Program-made: the position numbers and the translations under genes
Assembly: GCA_027001815.1 (NCBI GenBank)
Contig: JALTLT010000378.1
Span: forward strand, 1-10,995
Source of the DNA: Gammaproteobacteria bacterium
GTDB taxonomy: Bacteria > Pseudomonadota > Gammaproteobacteria > JALTLT01
Length of the DNA: 10,995 bases
Reading direction: 5' to 3'
Part shown: positions 1 to 6,502 of the stretch, piece by piece
Numbering within the stretch: position 1 is the stretch's first letter
Layout of the letters: each line of letters starts with the position of its first letter
The notes under the pieces: generated by a model
Told to the model about the DNA's origin: nothing
Databases searched by the model: none
What the model saw: the letters and a program-made list of their open reading frames with translations, nothing else

Positions 1-1
1 C

Positions 2-214
2 CTGGGACTCCGACGGGCTGGAGGACTGCCGCTCGAAGAGGCGGAGATCCGTGTGGAACTGGAGGACGAGGGGAAGGGAAGCGAGTGGACGATACGGGAG
101 TTGCAGGGTATCCCCGGCGTGGCGATAGCGGTCGCCCATGCGGGAGGCCGAATGCCGGAACTCGCCCTGTGGCGCCTCTCCCCTGAGGAGAGATCCGGGG
201 TTGCGCACAGGTGA
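2..214 (+). CDS. 3' end of an unrecognised protein (partial)
   Basis: The reading frame is open from the left edge of the window and stops at TGA 212-214, leaving the last 70 residues of a protein whose start lies outside. The visible tail is charged and soluble-looking: an acidic stretch (EIRVELEDEGKGSEW), then a beta-alpha-like segment (IRELQGIPGVAIAVAHAGG) and a Trp/Leu/Arg-rich end. The 'L-x-x-IPGV' pattern recalls small regulatory alpha/beta (ACT-like) domains, but this is only a resemblance and I do not recognise the family. Codon use fits a GC-rich coding sequence. The gene converges on tRNA-Glu, whose 3' end lies 15 bp away, and there is no obvious terminator between them. That the frame is coding is fairly likely; its function is unknown. 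Confidence 0.6.
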   Translation: MGLRRAGGLPLEEAEIRVELEDEGKGSEWTIRELQGIPGVAIAVAHAGGRMPELALWRLSPEERSGVAHR

Positions 215-228
215 CACGAGTGGAGAGA

Positions 229-304
229 TGGCGTCCCCTAGGGGAGTCGAACCCCTGTCGCCGCCGTGAAAGGGCGGTGTCCTAGGCCTCTAGACGAAGG
301 GGAC
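229..304 (-). tRNA. tRNA-Glu (anticodon TTC)
   Basis: The reverse complement folds as a 76-nt cloverleaf with the CCA end encoded. The acceptor stem pairs GTCCCCT with AGGGGAC, followed by discriminator G. The D arm is GTCT/GGAC, the anticodon stem is CCGCC/GGCGG around loop CTTTCAC (anticodon TTC, glutamate), and the T arm is AGGGG-TTCGACT-CCCCT. The U-A rich start of the D region and the G73 discriminator are usual for bacterial tRNA-Glu. It diverges from tRNA-Val and has its own promoter, with a leader of about 45 nt. Confidence 0.97.
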
Positions 305-357
305 CTGGAAGTCTCGCCGGCCGCGCGACCATTGTCGCCTCGCGGTCGGAAGCGCGC

Positions 358-386
358 ACTTTACCGCCTGGCGGCGGGGGTGTCAA
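358..386 (-). promoter_or_regulatory. sigma-70 promoter of tRNA-Glu
   Basis: On the minus strand TTGACA (381-386) and TAAAGT (358-363) are separated by exactly 17 bp (364-380). The -35 is a perfect consensus match and the -10 matches 4 of 6 positions. A GC-rich segment (GCGCGC) follows the -10, as is common at stringently controlled stable-RNA promoters. Transcription would start near 350 and run into tRNA-Glu at 304. Confidence 0.75.
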
Positions 387-445
387 GGGAGGCCACGAGG
401 AGCCGTTCGATCGCCCTGGAGTGCGCTCACGGCGACGCCGAGGCG

Positions 446-474
446 TTGACCGGGGGGCCCCGACTCCGTACAAT
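446..474 (+). promoter_or_regulatory. sigma-70 promoter of tRNA-Val
   Basis: TTGACC (446-451) and TACAAT (469-474) are separated by 17 bp (452-468), each differing from consensus at one position. Transcription would start near 481, about 9 nt before the mature tRNA-Val 5' end at 490. Placement and quality leave little doubt that this drives the tRNA. Confidence 0.8.
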
Positions 475-489
475 TGCCTCCTCGATTCG

Positions 490-564
490 GGGCGATTAGC
501 TCAGCGGGAGAGCACTGCCTTCACACGGCAGGGGTCGCTGGTTCAATCCCAGCATCGCCCACCA
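490..564 (+). tRNA. tRNA-Val (anticodon CAC)
   Basis: A 75-nt cloverleaf with encoded CCA. The acceptor stem pairs GGGCGAT with ATCGCCC, discriminator A. The D arm is GCTC/GAGC, the anticodon stem is CTGCC/GGCAG around loop TTCACAC (anticodon CAC, reading GTG valine codons), and the T arm is GCTGG-TTCAATC-CCAGC. CAC is an extra valine isoacceptor beyond the usual TAC and GAC and tends to occur in GC-rich genomes where GTG codons dominate. A strong promoter precedes it and a hairpin terminator begins 7 bp downstream, so it is a single-gene transcription unit. Confidence 0.97.
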
Positions 565-570
565 ACCCTT

Positions 571-607
571 CACGAAAGAGGCCGGGTTCGACCCGGCCTC
601 TTTCGTG
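571..607. terminator. bidirectional intrinsic terminator between tRNA-Val and galU
   Basis: A perfect 17-bp inverted repeat (571-587 with 591-607) around a 3-nt loop (TCG). Its arms carry an AAAGAG / CTCTTT block, so each strand has a short T run at the end of a GC-rich stem. It sits just after tRNA-Val on the plus strand and 56 bp past the galU stop on the minus strand, the position expected for a shared terminator. The T runs are only three bases and lie inside the stem, so efficiency is uncertain. Confidence 0.75.
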
Positions 608-662
608 CCCCCCGGCTTCCTTCACCGCCGCCGGCTGCAACGACGAGGGCGGCCACGGGATG

Positions 663-1556
663 TCATTCCCCGTCGAAATTGCATCCCGGAAACTCCTTCA
701 GGTAGCGACAGAATCCCTCGGCCACCTCTGGATGCTTCATGGCATACTCCACGTTGGCCATCAGATAACCGAGCTTGGAGCCGCAGTCGTAGCGCTTTCC
801 CCTGTACCGGTAGGCGAAGACGCCCTGTTCGTGGAGTAGCTCGGCGATGGCATCGGTGAGCTGGATCTCGCCACCGGCCCCGCGTGGGGTGTGCTCCAGC
901 AGGCTGAAGATGCGCGGTGTCAGGATGTATCGGCCCACCACCGCGAGATTGCTGGGCGCCACGTCGGGCTTCGGCTTCTCGACGATCGCCGTGATCCGGC
1001 CGGTCTGCGCATCCATGGCCTCGGTGCTGACGATGCCGTACTTGTCGGTCTCGGCGGGATCGACCTCCTCCACCGCGATGACACTCTCCCCCCTGCTGGC
1101 GAACAGATCGACCATCTGGGCCAGCGCCGGCTTGTCGTTGCCGTCGATGAGGTCGTCCGCCAGGAGCACTGCAAAAGGCTCCTCCCCCACTACGGGCCTG
1201 GCGCAGAGCACAGCATGGCCGAGCCCCAACGGCCGGGGCTGGCGGATGAAGACGGCGGAGACGTGGCTCGGGAGGATGTTGCGCACCTGTTTCAGGCGCT
1301 CCCACTTCTCGGCCGCCTCCAGTTCCATCTCCAGCTCGAAGGAGACGTCGAAATGGTCGGCGATGGCCCGTTTTCCCCGGCCGGTGACGAAGATGAGCTG
1401 GTCACAGCCAGCGGCGATCGCCTCTTCCGCGGCATACTGGATCAGCGGCTTGTCCACGATGGGCAGCATCTCCTTTGGACTGGCCTTGGTCGCGGGCAGA
1501 AAACGGGTCCCCAGTCCTCCCACCGGGAAGACGGCCTTGCGGATCACGTTCGACAT
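663..1556 (-). CDS. galU: UTP--glucose-1-phosphate uridylyltransferase
   Basis: GalU catalyses UTP + glucose-1-phosphate to UDP-glucose + diphosphate in the cytoplasm. The product feeds lipopolysaccharide core, O-antigen and glucan synthesis. The 297-residue protein has the family's usual length and its signatures: the nucleotide-binding loop GLGTRFLPATKASPKEML at residues 14-31, LADDL at about 132-136 (metal and phosphate binding), an EKPKP motif near 195 and a GGEIQLTDAI segment near 228-237. The ATG at 1554-1556 is preceded on the minus strand by GGAGGA (1567-1572), 10 nt away, which fixes the start. It follows the WbpM-like gene on the same strand after a 262-bp gap, so it could be the operon's last gene or have its own promoter; I see no convincing one. 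The bidirectional terminator at 571-607 ends its transcript. Confidence 0.97.
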   Translation of the reverse strand: MSNVIRKAVFPVGGLGTRFLPATKASPKEMLPIVDKPLIQYAAEEAIAAGCDQLIFVTGRGKRAIADHFDVSFELEMELEAAEKWERLKQVRNILPSHVSAVFIRQPRPLGLGHAVLCARPVVGEEPFAVLLADDLIDGNDKPALAQMVDLFASRGESVIAVEEVDPAETDKYGIVSTEAMDAQTGRITAIVEKPKPDVAPSNLAVVGRYILTPRIFSLLEHTPRGAGGEIQLTDAIAELLHEQGVFAYRYRGKRYDCGSKLGYLMANVEYAMKHPEVAEGFCRYLKEFPGCNFDGE

Positions 1557-1566
1557 CTAAGCACAC

Positions 1567-1572
1567 TCCTCC
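1567..1572 (-). promoter_or_regulatory. ribosome binding site of galU
   Basis: GGAGGA on the minus strand, 10 nt before the ATG at 1554-1556. It is the best Shine-Dalgarno match near the start and agrees with the conserved GalU N-terminus. Confidence 0.7.
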
Positions 1573-1818
1573 ACAAAACGTGTCGGCGTCCCTCTCCGGC
1601 GAGAGATATCCGACATGGACAGATGCGGCGGGAAGACCCGGCCCCATTCCAGAGATTCAACCCACGTTGGCGGCCGGGACGGCGGAAAGCTTGACCTCCT
1701 CACCTGCCGCCATCCGTTGCCCCCGCGGGACGCACACCGGCCCGCCCGCGCCCGGCTATTGTGGCAAACCGGGAACAGCCGCCACCACGGGAATATTCAC
1801 AACCAGAGGGGGAAGGGA

Positions 1819-3711
1819 TCAGCGGGAATCGGGGAGAGCCACCAGGCGGATCTCATGCCGCTTCTCCTCGCCCACCTGGAACTCGGGGACCAGCTCGGCG
1901 AGCAGGGAGATCAGTATCTCCTCATCGAAATTCTCGCAGGCGGCATCCACCTTGTCGAGAAGGCGTGCCCAGCGCATGGGAAGATCGATTCTCCCACGTG
2001 CGAGATGGATCTTCTCGTGGGGTGTTTCGAGCAGCTCCTCCCGGGAATGGAACAGCTCCTCGCGGATCTTCTCGCCAGGACGGGGGCCTGTATAGATGAT
2101 CTCGATCTCCTCCCCCGGGACCTTGCCGGCGAGCTGGATCATCTGACGCGCCAGTTGATCGATACCCACCGGTTCGCCCATGTCGAGGACGAAGATCTCG
2201 TGCCCCCTCCCCATCACCGCGGCCTGCATGATGAGCTGACACGCCTCGCGGATGGTCATGAAGTAACGGGTCATCTCCGGATCGGTGACCGTGACCGGCC
2301 CCCCCGCCTCGATCTGGGCCCGGAAAAGGGGCACCACACTGCCGGCGGAACCGAGCACGTTGCCGAAACGGACGGTGATGAAGCGGGTTCTGTTCCGCTC
2401 GCCCAGTTCCTGGCAGATGAGTTCCGCCAACCGCTTGGTGGCTCCCATCACGTTGACCGGATTGACCGCCTTGTCACTGGAGATGAGGACGAACTCGTCC
2501 CCCCCGAAGCGGGCGGTGGCCTCGGCGACGATACGGGTGCCGATCACGTTGTTGCGCATCGCCTCGCGCAACTGGTTCTCCAGCATGGGCACGTGCTTGT
2601 AGGCGGCGGCGTGGAACACCACCTGGGGATGGTGGGCGGCGAAGACCCGCTCCACCGCGGGCAGGTCGGTGACATCGCCGAGATAGGCGTGCAGCGTCAG
2701 TTCAGGGAAGTGGTGACGCAGCTCCCGCTCGATCATGAAGAGGTTGTATTCGCTGCGCTCGAAGAGGATCAGCTCTCGCGGCTGGACGGCCACGAGCTGC
2801 CGGCACAGCTCGGCACCGATGGAGCCCCCCGCCCCCGTCACCAGTACGCTGCGCCGACGCAATCCCTTTCGGATCCCTTCCCAGTCGAGGCGAACCTGCT
2901 CGCGGCCGAGCAGGTCCTCGATGGAGAGTTCCCTCAGGCTGTAGCGGAGTCCCCGCGCCGACTCCAGCTCCTGGATGCCCGGCAGCTTGCGAATCGGCAG
3001 ACCGGTCCCCTCGCACACCTCGACGATCCGCCGCATGCGACCGGCGTCCGCCGAGGGCATGGCCACGATCAGCAGCTCGATCCGGTAGGGGGTGACCAGG
3101 TCGGGGATGGCATCGATACTGCCCAGCACCGGCACCCCCTGGATCTCCCGCCGGTGCTTGGAGACATCGTCGTCCACGAATCCTACCGGCTGGTAACTCG
3201 CCGAGGGGTCCCGCAGGAGATCACGCACCAGCATCTCTCCGGAACGGCCGGCACCCACCACCAGCACCCGCTTGCCCCCCCTGTCGTAGTACCGGTAGTC
3301 GCGGAGCAGACGATAGACGAGCCGCGGACCGCTGATCAGCGGAAGCAGAAGCAGCACATAGAGGAGGGGAATGGAGCGGGGTACGTGGGGTTCACTGAAA
3401 AGGACGTAGACGACGAGTACCCCACCGAGCAGGCCGGCCGCCAGGGCCTTGAGAATGCGCACCATGTCCGGCAGGGAGGCAAAACGCCACACCCCCTTGT
3501 AGAGGCCGAAGAAGTGGAACGCCCCCCCTTGCACCAGCAGCACCAGAGGGAGTGTCTGGAGAAGCTGGGTTGCCCACGGTTCGGGAATGGTGGAGAGGTT
3601 GAAGCGAACCCAGTATGCCAGAGACCATGCCACCAGCACCATCACGAGATCGTGCACGATGGCCGCCCAGCGGCTGCGTATCCATTCTTTGACCGAGGGC
3701 ATCGGGGCCAT
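1819..3711 (-). CDS. WbpM/CapD-like membrane nucleotide-sugar 4,6-dehydratase
   Basis: A 630-residue polysaccharide biosynthesis protein of the long FlaA1/WbpM/CapD family. Members typically convert UDP-GlcNAc to UDP-4-keto-6-deoxy-GlcNAc. There are four hydrophobic segments near residues 14-35, 50-70, 85-106 and 112-130. A first Rossmann domain has VVGAGRSG at 151-158, and the catalytic SDR domain has VTGAGGSIG at 291-299. The active-site block SSDKAVNPVNVMGATKR lies at 411-427; Met422 occupies the place of the usual Tyr, with Lys426 downstream, which is the Ser-Met-Lys triad known from WbpM. TGPRPGEKIREELF (541-554) is also typical. The ATG at 3709-3711 overlaps the previous gene's stop (TGATG), implying translational coupling. 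A GTG at 3714 or an ATG at 3702 (AGGAG 11 nt upstream) are possible alternative starts. Placement after WbpL- and reductase-like genes supports O-antigen synthesis; the exact sugar is inferred. Confidence 0.92.
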   Translation of the reverse strand: MAPMPSVKEWIRSRWAAIVHDLVMVLVAWSLAYWVRFNLSTIPEPWATQLLQTLPLVLLVQGGAFHFFGLYKGVWRFASLPDMVRILKALAAGLLGGVLVVYVLFSEPHVPRSIPLLYVLLLLPLISGPRLVYRLLRDYRYYDRGGKRVLVVGAGRSGEMLVRDLLRDPSASYQPVGFVDDDVSKHRREIQGVPVLGSIDAIPDLVTPYRIELLIVAMPSADAGRMRRIVEVCEGTGLPIRKLPGIQELESARGLRYSLRELSIEDLLGREQVRLDWEGIRKGLRRRSVLVTGAGGSIGAELCRQLVAVQPRELILFERSEYNLFMIERELRHHFPELTLHAYLGDVTDLPAVERVFAAHHPQVVFHAAAYKHVPMLENQLREAMRNNVIGTRIVAEATARFGGDEFVLISSDKAVNPVNVMGATKRLAELICQELGERNRTRFITVRFGNVLGSAGSVVPLFRAQIEAGGPVTVTDPEMTRYFMTIREACQLIMQAAVMGRGHEIFVLDMGEPVGIDQLARQMIQLAGKVPGEEIEIIYTGPRPGEKIREELFHSREELLETPHEKIHLARGRIDLPMRWARLLDKVDAACENFDEEILISLLAELVPEFQVGEEKRHEIRLVALPDSR

Positions 3712-4706
3712 CACTCCTGCAAGGCATTAACTTTTTGATTTACTGTGATAAAAACAGCCAAGTAAAGGATAACCCAGAATCCGGCCACAATCCACTGCAT
3801 CGGCGTGGGAAAAGTACCGGCGATCCATGCCACGGTGCCGCTCGCAACCATGCCGAACTGGTACAGCCGCAAGGTGCGGAGACGCCCTACGGAGGACTCC
3901 GCCAGCCGCTGGTAGAGGTGCTCCTTGTGGGCGCGCCAGACGCTCTCTCCCCGTATCCCGCGTGCCGCGAGGGTCCAGGTCGCATCGACCAGGAAGGGAA
4001 GAAAGGGAAGCCAGGCGAGAGGAAGCGGCAGGTGGCCGGTCACCACTCCAAGCAGGCCCAGTACACCGGCCAGCAGCCCCAGGGTGGTGGAACCCACATC
4101 CCCCAGAAAGATGCGCGCCGGTGGCAGATTGTGGAACAGGAACCCGCCGCTCGCCGCCGCCACCACCCCACAGAAGAGCGCGCTGGCCGGATCACCCCCC
4201 TGCCAGAAGAGGAGACCCAGAAAGGCGAAACCGCTCACCCCCTGGCTGCCGGCGAGGCCGTCGAGACCGTCCATGAAATTGTAGAGGTTGGTCATCCAGA
4301 TCAGCCAGAAGAGCCACCCCGCCGCCAGCAGCCAGCCCCAGGGCCCTCCGGGGGCGGGCAGGAGGCCAGCCACGACGACGGTCGCCGCCGCGAACTGCGA
4401 CAGGAGCTTGGGCGGTGGAGAGAGTTCCCGGAGATCGTCGAGGAAGGCGACCGGAGCCTGGAGGAGCAGGGCCACCAGCACCCAGCCCCAGGGAGAGGGG
4501 AGCATCCCTTGCCACGCCAGCAGGAGACCACCCGCCAGAAGCCCCGTCCACACGCCGAGGCCACCGGTGCGGGGAGTGGGTGCCGCATGCAGGGAGCGGG
4601 CGTTGGGGTGATCGAGGATCCGCAGCCGTCCGCTGGCGCGCGCCAGCCGCGCGGTCGTCCAGGCGGCGACCCCCAGGGATACGACGATGGCGACCACCCC
4701 CATCAT
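3711..4706 (-). CDS. WecA/WbpL-like undecaprenyl-phosphate sugar-1-phosphate transferase
   Basis: A glycosyltransferase family 4 (MraY/WecA/TagO superfamily) integral membrane enzyme of 331 residues with about ten hydrophobic segments. It would transfer a sugar-1-phosphate from a UDP-sugar to undecaprenyl phosphate on the cytoplasmic face, starting polysaccharide assembly. Family motifs are present: HPNARSLHAAPTPRTGG at 33-49, the Asp pair D90-D91 in FLDDLREL, NLYNFMDGLDGLAG at 140-153, FLGDVGST at 200-207, and the histidine loop RAHKEHLYQRL at 258-268, of the WbpL/WbcO type. The frame is open further upstream, but the ATG at 4704-4706 is chosen because GGGAG (4714-4718) lies 7 nt before it, the previous gene ends at 4711, and membrane-type sequence begins here. 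The 3' end (3724-3780) is markedly AT-rich. By context the substrate is probably UDP-QuiNAc or UDP-FucNAc. Confidence 0.93.
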   Translation of the reverse strand: MMGVVAIVVSLGVAAWTTARLARASGRLRILDHPNARSLHAAPTPRTGGLGVWTGLLAGGLLLAWQGMLPSPWGWVLVALLLQAPVAFLDDLRELSPPPKLLSQFAAATVVVAGLLPAPGGPWGWLLAAGWLFWLIWMTNLYNFMDGLDGLAGSQGVSGFAFLGLLFWQGGDPASALFCGVVAAASGGFLFHNLPPARIFLGDVGSTTLGLLAGVLGLLGVVTGHLPLPLAWLPFLPFLVDATWTLAARGIRGESVWRAHKEHLYQRLAESSVGRLRTLRLYQFGMVASGTVAWIAGTFPTPMQWIVAGFWVILYLAVFITVNQKVNALQE

Positions 4707-4710
4707 CCCT

Positions 4711-5655
4711 TCACTCCCGCAGCCAGCCGAGAGAATCCCCGAGGGTGCGCCGCGGGCGGAATCCGCACCGCTCGCGCAGCAGCCGGTCGTCGTACCAGGC
4801 CCAATCCAGAAGGCTTCGCACCCGCGCCGTATCGATGGGCGGCCGTCGTCCCGTGGTGGCTCCGAGGGCGTCACCGAACCTGCCGGCCAGGCGCAGCAAC
4901 CGTTCCGGAACACGCCACCCCGCGGCGGGTACGCCCTGTCGCTGCGCGAGCAGTCGACACACCTCCTCGACGGTGGGGGCGACGCCGTCGGTGGCGTGAT
5001 AGATCCCCCTTCCCGGCCACCTCTCGAGAAGCAGGGCCACCGCATCAGCCGCATCCTCGAGATGGAGCATGGAGCGGCGATTACCCCGGTCGGGCAGACG
5101 GGGTACCCATGGCCGCGCCATCAGCGCCGCCAGCAGCACCAGATGGCCTCTCGGCGCATCGCCGTAGAGCATGGGGAGACGCAGGACACACCCCTCGGGA
5201 CCATCGCTCGTCAATACCCGCCTCTCCGCTTCCGCCTTGGCGCGGGCGTAGTCGCTCACCGGTGCCGGTTCCGCCTCCTCGGGGAGCGCCACCCCCGGCG
5301 GCGTACTCTCCCCCAGCACCCGCACGCTGGAGACGAAGAGCACCCGCCGCACACCGGCCCGGCGCGCCTCCTCGAGCAGTGCCTCTGTCCCCTCCACGGA
5401 GACACGGTGATGGGACCTCCCCCACTCCCCGCCACCGGGTCCGTCCCCCGGAGAACTGGCCAGGTGGACGATGGCCTCCACCCCCTCGCAACAGCCGCGC
5501 AGGCTCCCGGGATCCGTCAGATCGCCGCCGATCCAGGGCTCTCCGCCAGGCCGGCGGGAGAGCATCCGCAGGTGGGCACCGGCGAGCCGGCGACACACCT
5601 CCCGGCCGAGAAAGCCGCTGGCACCGGTGATCAGGATTCTCCCCGGTTCAGCCAT
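4711..5655 (-). CDS. NAD-dependent SDR epimerase/reductase (WbpV/WbpK-like)
   Basis: A 314-residue extended short-chain dehydrogenase/reductase. The N-terminal Rossmann motif is TGASGFLG at 10-17. An acidic GGDLTDP segment lies at 43-49, VHLAS at 63-67, SSVRVLGE at 109-116 (catalytic Ser region), and the catalytic YxxxK is Y136-ARA-K140. RLPMLYG near 159-165 is the usual substrate-side segment. Extended SDRs beside WbpL- and WbpM-type genes commonly reduce C4 of UDP-4-keto-6-deoxy-GlcNAc to give UDP-QuiNAc (WbpV) or UDP-FucNAc (WbpK); that substrate is inferred here from neighbours, not visible in the sequence. The ATG at 5653-5655 overlaps the upstream glycosyltransferase by 8 nt, and the stop lies 4 nt before the transferase start, so it is in the middle of an operon. 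The ribosome binding site (GGCGGA) is weak. A generic nucleotide-sugar epimerase is the main alternative. Confidence 0.87.
   Translation of the reverse strand: MAEPGRILITGASGFLGREVCRRLAGAHLRMLSRRPGGEPWIGGDLTDPGSLRGCCEGVEAIVHLASSPGDGPGGGEWGRSHHRVSVEGTEALLEEARRAGVRRVLFVSSVRVLGESTPPGVALPEEAEPAPVSDYARAKAEAERRVLTSDGPEGCVLRLPMLYGDAPRGHLVLLAALMARPWVPRLPDRGNRRSMLHLEDAADAVALLLERWPGRGIYHATDGVAPTVEEVCRLLAQRQGVPAAGWRVPERLLRLAGRFGDALGATTGRRPPIDTARVRSLLDWAWYDDRLLRERCGFRPRRTLGDSLGWLRE
4714..4718 (-). promoter_or_regulatory. ribosome binding site fixing the WecA/WbpL-like start
   Basis: GGGAG on the minus strand, 7 nt before the ATG at 4704-4706. It lies just inside the 3' end of the SDR gene. It argues against the much longer possible frame starting at 5054, which would lie wholly inside the SDR gene. 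Confidence 0.65.
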
Positions 5656-6502
5656 TCCGCCGTCTCACCAGCAACCGCGCGGCCCGCGTCACGAAGAGGC
5701 CGAATACCGCAAGCAGGATCGGCGCCGCGGGCAGCCAGTAACGGGGCGCGCCGTAGTGCTTGCGGTAGAAACGGAAGATACCCGCATGCTTGTACCAGAG
5801 CACCCGCAGCGGCCGGCTGCGGCTCGACACCCCCTTATAATGGAGCACCCGCGCCGCCGGGAGGTAGAGCACCCGCCAGCCGGCATCACCGAACCGCTTG
5901 CACCAGTCGAGATCCTCCCAGTGCATGAAGAAGCTCTCGTCGAGACCTCCCACCTCCTCCAGGGCCCGACGGCGGATCATCATGCAGGCACCGGAGATCG
6001 CCTCCACCGGCCACGGCCCCGGCGGCTCGTCGGGCAGGGGGACGCCGCCGGCCAGGCGACGCCACACGCCGACCGGATCGGGCAGATGGCGGCGACAGGC
6101 GTGCTGGAGGGATCCGTCCGGATTCTCCAGTCGCGGACCGATCATGCCCGCCCCGGGGTGTGTCTCCAGGGCTGCCACGAGACGCCCCAGCGCATCGCCG
6201 ATCACCTCGCAATCGGGGTTGAGCAGCATCACCCAGGGCGTATCCACGCTCTTCAGGGCCTGATTGACGGCGACGGCGAAGCCGCGATTCTCGGGGTTGC
6301 GGATCACCTCGACGGCCATGGGGCCGCCCTTCTCCACTCCCTCCAGACTGCCATCTCGCGACCCGTTGTCCACCACCCGGACCCGCAGGGACAGGCGCTC
6401 CCCCTCGAGGCTACGGAGACAACGACGCAGGTGATCGCCACTCCGGTAATTGACGATCACCACGGTCACCGTGGCGGGCCCCGCTTCCCCGCCGGCGGTC
6501 AC
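5648..6502 (-). CDS. GT2 glycosyltransferase, WbbL/rhamnosyltransferase-like
   Basis: A 284-residue family 2 (GT-A fold) glycosyltransferase. VTVVIVNYRS opens the fold at 12-21, with VVDNGSRDGS at 43-52, NPENRGFAVAVNQAL at 69-83 (nucleotide-binding loop), and LLNPDCEV at 93-100 as the DxD-equivalent. SGACMMIRR lies at 170-178, and HWEDLDWCKR at 194-203 contains the catalytic-base ED pair, followed by H221-YKG. This order is that of WbbL-type rhamnosyltransferases. A C-terminal hydrophobic stretch (257-278) with a basic tail suggests membrane attachment. The start is the GTG at 6500-6502, overlapping the upstream stop as GTGA, with GGAGGAGGAG at 6505-6514 just upstream. The frame stays open to 6997, but that part overlaps the preceding GT2 gene. 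Donor and acceptor sugars cannot be told from the sequence. Confidence 0.9.
   Translation of the reverse strand: MTAGGEAGPATVTVVIVNYRSGDHLRRCLRSLEGERLSLRVRVVDNGSRDGSLEGVEKGGPMAVEVIRNPENRGFAVAVNQALKSVDTPWVMLLNPDCEVIGDALGRLVAALETHPGAGMIGPRLENPDGSLQHACRRHLPDPVGVWRRLAGGVPLPDEPPGPWPVEAISGACMMIRRRALEEVGGLDESFFMHWEDLDWCKRFGDAGWRVLYLPAARVLHYKGVSSRSRPLRVLWYKHAGIFRFYRKHYGAPRYWLPAAPILLAVFGLFVTRAARLLVRRRNG

Noticed and set aside
176..192. 6-bp hairpin CTCTCC/GGAGAG downstream of tRNA-Glu
   Set aside because: The stem is short, there is no T run on the minus strand, and it lies inside the coding frame that ends at 214. It is not enough to call a terminator.
474..839. Plus-strand frame whose product begins with a GAISSAGEHCLHTAGVAGSI-type sequence
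   Set aside because: It is the translation of tRNA-Val itself plus antisense galU sequence, a well-known spurious protein pattern.
1557..1818. Possible terminator or promoter between the WbpM-like gene and galU
   Set aside because: Only 5-6 bp stems with loops of about 15 nt and no T run, and no -35/-10 pair with acceptable spacing, were found. A short frame ending at the TAG just before galU has no supporting signal.
1615..3738. 707-codon plus-strand open frame
   Set aside because: It is exactly opposite the WbpM-like gene. High GC keeps the opposite strand open; the product is rich in His, Asp and Gln with no fold or membrane segments.
3735..5630. 631-codon plus-strand open frame
   Set aside because: It lies opposite the transferase and SDR genes, and its product is Pro/Arg-rich low-complexity sequence without family motifs.
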